46,547 nucleotides of DNA from Pseudomonas sp. A-1 (GTDB lineage: Bacteria > Pseudomonadota > Gammaproteobacteria > Pseudomonadales > Pseudomonadaceae): NCBI RefSeq assembly GCF_004801855.1, contig NZ_SSTC01000031.1, positions 1 to 46,547 on the forward strand. Reading direction: 5' to 3'. The notes under the pieces are model-generated. The model was not told where the DNA came from. It saw nothing but the letters and a program-made list of their open reading frames with translations, and ran no database searches. Made by a program: the position numbers and the translations under genes. Below are positions 41,545-46,547 of this stretch, in pieces. Numbering within the stretch: position 1 is the stretch's first letter; each line of letters starts with the position of its first letter.

Positions 41545-42594
41545 TCAGTGCTCCAGCGGCAGCGGGTCGGCCAGCGGGTCGCCGGCCAGGCGCTCGAGCG
41601 CCGCCAGCACCGGCTGCGGCTGCAGGTCGCGCAGGCAGTTGTAGTGGCCGAAGCGGCAGGTGCGTTCGAAGCACGGGCTGCAGTCGAGGCCGAGGCGGAC
41701 GATCTCCACCTGCTCGGCCAGCGGCGGGGTGAACTGCGGCGAGGTGGAGCCGTACACCGCCACCAGCGGGCGGTCCAGCGCGGCGGCCACGTGCATCAGC
41801 CCGGAGTCGTTGGACACCACCGCCGCGGCGCAGGACAGCAGGTCGATGGCCTCGGCCAGGCTGGTCTCGCCGGCGAGGTTGACCGCCTCCTCCTGCAGTC
41901 CGGGCATCAGCTCCTCGCGGATCGCCTCGCCGACCGGGTGGTCGTTCTTCGAGCCGAACAGCCAGACCTGCCAGCCGGCACGGATCTTGGCGTCGGCCAC
42001 CGCGGCATAGTGCTCGGCCGGCCAGCGCTTGGCCTCGCCGAACTCGGCGCCGGGGCACAGCGCCAGCACCGGGCGGTCCAGCTCGAGGCCGAACTTGGCC
42101 AGCGCCGCGGCGCGGCTGGCCGGGTCGATCTGCAGTTGCGGACGCGGATAGGGTTTGGGCAGCTCCACACCCGGCTCGAAGGCCAGGGCCATGAAGCGCT
42201 CGATCATCAGCGGGTAGCGCGCCTTGTCCAGCTTGCGGGCGTCGTTGAGCAGGCCGTAGCGCATCTCGCCGACCCAGCCGGTGCGCTGGCGGATGCCGGC
42301 GAAGAACGGCACCAGCGCCGACTTCAGCGAGTTGGGCAGCAGGATCGCCTGGTCGTACTGGCCGGCCAGCGACTTGCCGATGCGCCGGCGTCCGGCGAGG
42401 TCGAGCACGCCGTGGCCGAACGGGAAGCTCAGCGCCTGGCGGACTTCGGGCATGCGTTCGAGGATCGGCCGGCTCCACTCGGGGGCCAGCACGTCGATGG
42501 CGCAGTCGGGATGGCGCTGCCTGAGACACTGGAACAGCGTCTGCGCCATCACCATGTCGCCCACCCAGCTGGGGCCGATGATCAGGATGTTCAT
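41545..42594 (-). CDS. waaF: LPS heptosyltransferase II
   Basis: WaaF adds heptose II to heptose I. The 349-residue GT9 enzyme begins MNILIIGPSWVGDMVMAQTLFQ, with LCPGAEFGEAKRWP, VSNDSGLMHVAAAL and VYGSTSPQFTPPL typical of WaaF. The ATG at 42594 heads a minus-strand operon of at least eleven core genes running to 31162. The frame is open further upstream but through a palindromic repeat region, not coding. Confidence 0.97.
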   Translation of the reverse strand: MNILIIGPSWVGDMVMAQTLFQCLRQRHPDCAIDVLAPEWSRPILERMPEVRQALSFPFGHGVLDLAGRRRIGKSLAGQYDQAILLPNSLKSALVPFFAGIRQRTGWVGEMRYGLLNDARKLDKARYPLMIERFMALAFEPGVELPKPYPRPQLQIDPASRAAALAKFGLELDRPVLALCPGAEFGEAKRWPAEHYAAVADAKIRAGWQVWLFGSKNDHPVGEAIREELMPGLQEEAVNLAGETSLAEAIDLLSCAAAVVSNDSGLMHVAAALDRPLVAVYGSTSPQFTPPLAEQVEIVRLGLDCSPCFERTCRFGHYNCLRDLQPQPVLAALERLAGDPLADPLPLEH

Positions 42595-42616
42595 AGAAAA
42601 GCCGGAAGCAGGAAAT

Positions 42617-42747
42617 CGTAGGGTGGGTTGGCTGCGCCAGCAGCGTAACCCACCAGGGATGCCGCAGGCATCCGCCGGCGGATCCACCGCTGGCCGGCCC
42701 GGCGGGCCGGATGGTGGGTTGCGGCCTGCGGCCTGACCCACCCTACG
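42617..42747. repeat. Composite palindromic repeat with CGTAGGG ends between ilvE and waaF
   Basis: The outer 12 bases (CGTAGGGTGGGT, 42617-42628, and complement at 42736-42747) form a perfect inverted repeat. Each end is itself a small palindrome (GGGTGGGTT...AACCCACC on the left, GGTGGGTT...ACCCACC on the right). The middle has further hairpins near 42657-42673 and 42697-42713. It fills most of the 169-base gap upstream of waaF. This looks like two REP-type units in inverted orientation. Confidence 0.8.
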
Positions 42748-42763
42748 CGGATCCGGGTCGTGC

Positions 42764-43687
42764 TTACTTGACCAGGGTGCGCCATTCGGCGTGGGCAGCG
42801 GTCTTGCCGGTGACCAGGTCGAAGTAGGCCTTCTGCAGCTTCTCGGTGACCGGACCACGGCGGCCGGCGCCGATCTGGCGGCCGTCCAGTTCGCGGATCG
42901 GGGTCACTTCGGCGGCGGTGCCGGTGAAGAAGGCCTCGTCGGCGATGTACACCTCGTCGCGGGTGATGCGCTTCTCGACGATCTCGACGCCCAGCTCGCG
43001 CGCCAGGGTCAGCACGGTATTGCGGGTGATGCCGTTCAGGCAGGCGGTGACCTCGGGGGTGTAGATCACGCCGTTCTTGACGATGAACACGTTCTCGCCC
43101 GAACCCTCGGCCACGTAGCCTTCCGGATCCAGCAGCAGGGCCTCGTCGGCGCCGGCGGACACGGCTTCCTGCAGGGCCAGCATCGAGTTGATGTAGTGAC
43201 CGCTGGCCTTGGCGCGGGTCATGGAGATGTTCACGTGGTGGCGGGTGAACGAGCTGGTGCGGATCTTGATGCCGCGCTCCAGGGCCTCGTCGCCCATGTA
43301 GGCGCCCCAGTGCCAGGCGGCGATGACCACGTGGACCTTCAGGTTGTCGGCGCGGATACCCATGCCTTCCGAGCCGTAGAAGGCCAGCGGGCGGATGTAG
43401 GCGCTTTCCAGACCGTTCTCGCGCACGGCGGCGCGGGTCGCCTCGTTGATCTCTTCCTTGGTGAAGGGGATCTTCATGCCCATGATGTGGGCGGAGTCGA
43501 ACAGGCGGTCGGTGTGCGCCTGCAGACGGAAGATCGCGGTGCCATCCGGAGTGTTGTAGGCACGCACGCCCTCGAACACGCCCATGCCGTAGTGCAGGGA
43601 GTGGGTCAGCACATGGGTGTTGGCTTCGCGCCACGGCACCAGTTCGCCGTCATACCAGATAACGCCATCACGATCGGCCATCGACAT
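42764..43687 (-). CDS. ilvE: Branched-chain amino acid aminotransferase
   Basis: IlvE makes leucine, isoleucine and valine from their keto acids using glutamate. The 307-residue fold-type IV PLP enzyme has GVFEGVRAY, the PLP Lys in RAKASGHYINSML (about residue 160), and EGSGENVFIV and FFTGTAAEVTPI from the cofactor phosphate site. It lies between glnE and waaF, the Pseudomonas order, 49 bases after glnE. Confidence 0.97.
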   Translation of the reverse strand: MSMADRDGVIWYDGELVPWREANTHVLTHSLHYGMGVFEGVRAYNTPDGTAIFRLQAHTDRLFDSAHIMGMKIPFTKEEINEATRAAVRENGLESAYIRPLAFYGSEGMGIRADNLKVHVVIAAWHWGAYMGDEALERGIKIRTSSFTRHHVNISMTRAKASGHYINSMLALQEAVSAGADEALLLDPEGYVAEGSGENVFIVKNGVIYTPEVTACLNGITRNTVLTLARELGVEIVEKRITRDEVYIADEAFFTGTAAEVTPIRELDGRQIGAGRRGPVTEKLQKAYFDLVTGKTAAHAEWRTLVK

Positions 43688-43736
43688 AATTTGCCAGCTC
43701 CTAAACCTAACAAGAATTCGGGGTTGTCGGGGCGCC

Positions 43737-46547
43737 TCAGGCCAGCCCCAGTTCGCGCCAGATCCGCATCACGCCGCGGCGTTCCTCGTGGAAGTGGTCT
43801 CCGCTCACACTGCCGGCCTGTTTTTGCAAGGCCAGGCGGTGGGCGGCTGCGCGATAGGCCTTGTAGGCCTCCTGCAGGAGTCGGACGTCGGAGCTCGCGA
43901 TCAGGCCAGCCCGCTCCAGCCCTTCCAGAATGCGGATGTTGTCGGTGAAACGCAGCAGTTCAGGGTACTGCCGCGACCAGGCGAGAACGGCATATTGCAC
44001 CATAAATTCGATATCGACGATACCACCGGCATCGTGCTTGAGATCGAAGGCGCCCGCGGCGTCGAAGGCCTCCGCCGCGGTGCCGCCGGCGGTGGCCTTG
44101 CTGCCCAGGTTGTCGCGCATCTTGGCGCGCATCTCGCCGACCTCGGCGCGCAGCGCGGCGCCGTCACGCTCGCGGCCGAGCACCTGGGCGCGGATCGCCT
44201 CGAAGCGCGCGCCGACCGCGGCGGAGCCGGCCAGCACGCGGGCGCGCACCAGCGCCTGGTGCTCCCAGGTCCAGGCCTCGCCCTCCTGGTAGCGCTCGAA
44301 GGCCGCCAGCGAGCTGGCCAGGAGGCCCGCCGCGCCGGACGGGCGCAGACGCATGTCGACCTCGTACAGCGCGCCGGAGGCGGTCTGCGCGGTGAGCAGG
44401 TGGATGATGCGCTGGCCCAGGCGGGTGTAGAACTGCGCGCTGTCGATCGGCTTGGCGCCGTCGGTCTCGTGCTGCTGGTCGCCGTTGTGGATGAACACCA
44501 GGTCCAGATCGGAACTGTGGCCCAGCTCGATGCCGCCGACCTTGCCGTAGCCGACGATGACGAACTCCGGCTCGCCGGCGCTGCTGCCGTCGCTGCGGCG
44601 CGGGTAGCCGTGGCGCAGGCCGACCTGGCGCCAGGCCAGCTGCAGCACCTGCTCGAGGATCGCCTCGGCCAGCCAGGTCAGGTAGTCGGACACCTTCATC
44701 AGCGGCAGGCTGCCGGCGATCTCCGAGGCGGCCACGCGCAGGCCGTGGGCCAGCTTGAAGTGGCGCAGCGCCTCCATCTGCTGCTCCAGGTCGTCCTCGG
44801 GGATGCGGGTGAGGCGCTCGCGCAGCTCGGCGGCCAGCTCGTCCTTGCCCGGCGGGCTGTACAGCCGCCCCTCGTTGAGCAGCTCGTCGAGCAGCAGCGG
44901 GTAGCGGGCGATCTGCTCGGCCACCCACGGGCTGGCCGCGCACAGGGTCAGCAGGCGCGCCAGGGCGCCGGGGTTCTCGGACAGCAGCACCAGGTAGGCC
45001 GAGCGCCGCGCCACCGCCTCGACCAGCGGCAGCACGCGCTCGAGCAGCAGGTCGGGATTGCCGTGGGCGACCATCGCGGCGAGCAGGCCCGGCATGAAGG
45101 CGTCCAGCCGCTCGCGCCCCAGGCGCTGCATGGCACGCACCTGCGAGCCGTGCAGCAGACCCTCCAGGCGCTGCCAGGCGCTGGCGGGATCGGCGAAGCC
45201 GGCGTCGGCCAGGTGGTGCTGGGCCGCCTCGGGGTCGAGGGCGCCCTGCCACAGCGGCAGCCACTCGTCGCCGACGCCGGCCAGGCTGGCGCCGCCGTCC
45301 TCGTCGGGATCGGCGATCACCTGGCGGAAGTGCCAGTCGATGCGCCCGCGCCAGTGCGCCAGCTGGTCGAGCAGCGCGTTCCAGCCGGGGAAGCCCATGA
45401 TGAAGGCCACCCGCGCGCGCTCCAGCTCGCCGTCGGGGAGCATCTGCGTCTGCCGGTCGGCGATCGCCTGCAGGGCGTGCTCCAGGTAGCGCAGGAAGCG
45501 GTAGCCGTCCTTGAGCTCGTCGACCACCGGCGGCGGCAGGTAACCCTGCCCGGCCAGGGTGTCGAGTACCTTGAGCAGCGGCCGCTGCTGCAGGCTGAGG
45601 TCGCGGCCGCCGTGGATCAGCTGGAAGGCCTGGGCGATGAACTCCACCTCGCGGATGCCGCCGGCGCCGAGCTTGATGTTCTCGGTCATGCCCTTGCGGC
45701 GCACCTCCTGCTGGATCAGCTGCTTCATGCTGCGCAGCGCCTCGATCGCCGAGAAGTCCAGGTAGCGGCGGTAGACGAACGGCCGCAGCATCTGCTGCAA
45801 CTGCGCGCCGGCGGCCTGGTCGCCGGCCACCACGCGCGCCTTGATCATCGCGTAGCGCTCCCAGTCGCGGCCCTGGTCCTGGTAGTACTGCTCCATGGCG
45901 TTGAAGCTGTACACCAGCGGGCCGCCGGAACCGTAGGGGCGCAGGCGCATGTCGACGCGGAACACGAAGCCGTCGACGGTCAGCGCATCCAGCGCCTTGA
46001 TCAGCTTCTGGCCGACGCGGGTGAAGAACTCCTGGTTGTCCAGCGAGCGGCGCGCGCCCGTGGTCTCGCCGCCCTCGGGGTAGGCGAAGATCAGGTCGAT
46101 GTCCGAGGACAGGTTGAGCTCGAAGGCACCGAGCTTGCCCATGCCGAGGATCACCAGATGCTGCGCCTCGCCGCTGCGCGCGCCGATCGGCGTGCCGGAC
46201 TGCGCGCACTGCTGGGCGTACAGCCAGCGGTAGGCCAGGTCGATGCTGGCGTCGGCCAGATCGGAGAGGTCGCGGCAGGTCTCGCCCAGGTCGGCCAGGC
46301 GGTTGACGTCGCGCCAGATGATCCGCGTCTGCTGGCGGTTGCGATAGCGGCGCAGGCGCCGGGCCAGATCGTCCTCGCTGGCGCAGCCCTCCAGCGCCGC
46401 GGCCAACTGGTCGCGCAGCTCGCCGGCGCCCAGCGTCCGCTCCAGCTCGCCGCTGGCGGCCAGCTCGAGCAGCATCGCCGCGTCGCGCACGGCCTGCTCG
46501 GCGACGAAGTCGCTGGCGCCCAGCGCCCGCGCCAGCGCGGCGTGGCG
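43737..46547 (-). CDS. glnE: Bifunctional glutamine synthetase adenylyltransferase/adenylyl-removing enzyme, 5' end cut
   Basis: GlnE adenylylates and deadenylylates glutamine synthetase under control of PII. The 936 visible residues contain two nucleotidyltransferase domains: the N-terminal adenylyl-removing domain with GMGKLGAFELNLSSDIDL, and the C-terminal adenylyltransferase domain with GYGKVGGIELGHSSDLDLVF, each with the paired metal aspartates. The frame runs past base 46547 without a start. The family is about 980 residues, so some 45 N-terminal codons lie outside. A GTG at 46490 is internal. Confidence 0.97.
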   Translation of the reverse strand, partial: RHAALARALGASDFVAEQAVRDAAMLLELAASGELERTLGAGELRDQLAAALEGCASEDDLARRLRRYRNRQQTRIIWRDVNRLADLGETCRDLSDLADASIDLAYRWLYAQQCAQSGTPIGARSGEAQHLVILGMGKLGAFELNLSSDIDLIFAYPEGGETTGARRSLDNQEFFTRVGQKLIKALDALTVDGFVFRVDMRLRPYGSGGPLVYSFNAMEQYYQDQGRDWERYAMIKARVVAGDQAAGAQLQQMLRPFVYRRYLDFSAIEALRSMKQLIQQEVRRKGMTENIKLGAGGIREVEFIAQAFQLIHGGRDLSLQQRPLLKVLDTLAGQGYLPPPVVDELKDGYRFLRYLEHALQAIADRQTQMLPDGELERARVAFIMGFPGWNALLDQLAHWRGRIDWHFRQVIADPDEDGGASLAGVGDEWLPLWQGALDPEAAQHHLADAGFADPASAWQRLEGLLHGSQVRAMQRLGRERLDAFMPGLLAAMVAHGNPDLLLERVLPLVEAVARRSAYLVLLSENPGALARLLTLCAASPWVAEQIARYPLLLDELLNEGRLYSPPGKDELAAELRERLTRIPEDDLEQQMEALRHFKLAHGLRVAASEIAGSLPLMKVSDYLTWLAEAILEQVLQLAWRQVGLRHGYPRRSDGSSAGEPEFVIVGYGKVGGIELGHSSDLDLVFIHNGDQQHETDGAKPIDSAQFYTRLGQRIIHLLTAQTASGALYEVDMRLRPSGAAGLLASSLAAFERYQEGEAWTWEHQALVRARVLAGSAAVGARFEAIRAQVLGRERDGAALRAEVGEMRAKMRDNLGSKATAGGTAAEAFDAAGAFDLKHDAGGIVDIEFMVQYAVLAWSRQYPELLRFTDNIRILEGLERAGLIASSDVRLLQEAYKAYRAAAHRLALQKQAGSVSGDHFHEERRGVMRIWRELGLA

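Noticed and set aside
46490-46490. GTG as the real start of glnE
   Set aside because: The frame continues upstream to the window edge with sequence resembling the GlnE N-terminal region, so the gene is simply cut.

Overview
The window is about 46.5 kb of GC-rich DNA from a Pseudomonas-type gammaproteobacterium. The evidence is the codon use, the gene order and the encoded proteins. One end carries the run phytase-like gene, parE, yqiA, cpdA, DUF1249 gene, nudF, lipoprotein gene, thiC. The other end carries glnE, ilvE, waaF, waaC, waaG, waaP. Both runs match the P. aeruginosa order as I remember it. The middle does not match P. aeruginosa, so this is probably another species. No stretch longer than about 210 bases lacks an assigned gene.

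Layout. (1) Bases 1-8650 are housekeeping, nearly all on the minus strand: topoisomerase IV subunit B, small-molecule hydrolases, tRNA-Thr(GGT), and thiC with its TPP riboswitch. (2) Bases 8724-18195 hold waaA (Kdo transferase), an FAD oxidoreductase/aldo-keto reductase pair, an unrecognised conserved gene, a FabH-like ketoacyl synthase, hldE (ADP-heptose synthesis), msbA (lipid A-core flippase) and a kinase-like LPS gene. (3) Bases 18202-34536 are a variable glycan island. Two O-acetyltransferase genes point left. A tightly coupled plus-strand operon makes two unusual deoxysugar nucleotides. Then come a hexapeptide acyltransferase and three glycosyltransferases on the minus strand. (4) Bases 34523-42594 are the conserved inner-core operon: carbamoyltransferase, three sugar kinase genes (four kinase-like domains), WaaG, WaaC and WaaF. 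(5) ilvE and a 5'-truncated glnE close the window.

The plus-strand operon (21126-31123) interleaves two pathways. ManC, Gmd, a GDP-fucose-synthase-type SDR and a ColD-type dehydratase, with Gmm, are the known gene set for GDP-L-colitose, a 3,6-dideoxyhexose. The ColD protein carries His where ordinary DegT aminotransferases carry the PLP-binding Lys. RmlA, RmlB, FdtA, FdtC and FdtB are the full set for dTDP-Fuc3NAc. A GT11 (fucosyltransferase-like) enzyme lies between them and is the natural candidate to transfer colitose. No Wzx, Wzy, Wzz or WaaL is visible, so the sugars may decorate the outer core, or the O-chain machinery may be elsewhere.

Other points are three intergenic palindromes that share CGTAGGG/CCCTACG ends (REPIN-like), one of them a perfect 23-bp hairpin inside the waa operon; a three-copy 15-bp in-frame repeat in the DUF1249 gene; and a kinase-like LPS protein that lacks the catalytic Asp. 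All functions are inferred from sequence features and remembered family motifs. No database search was run.
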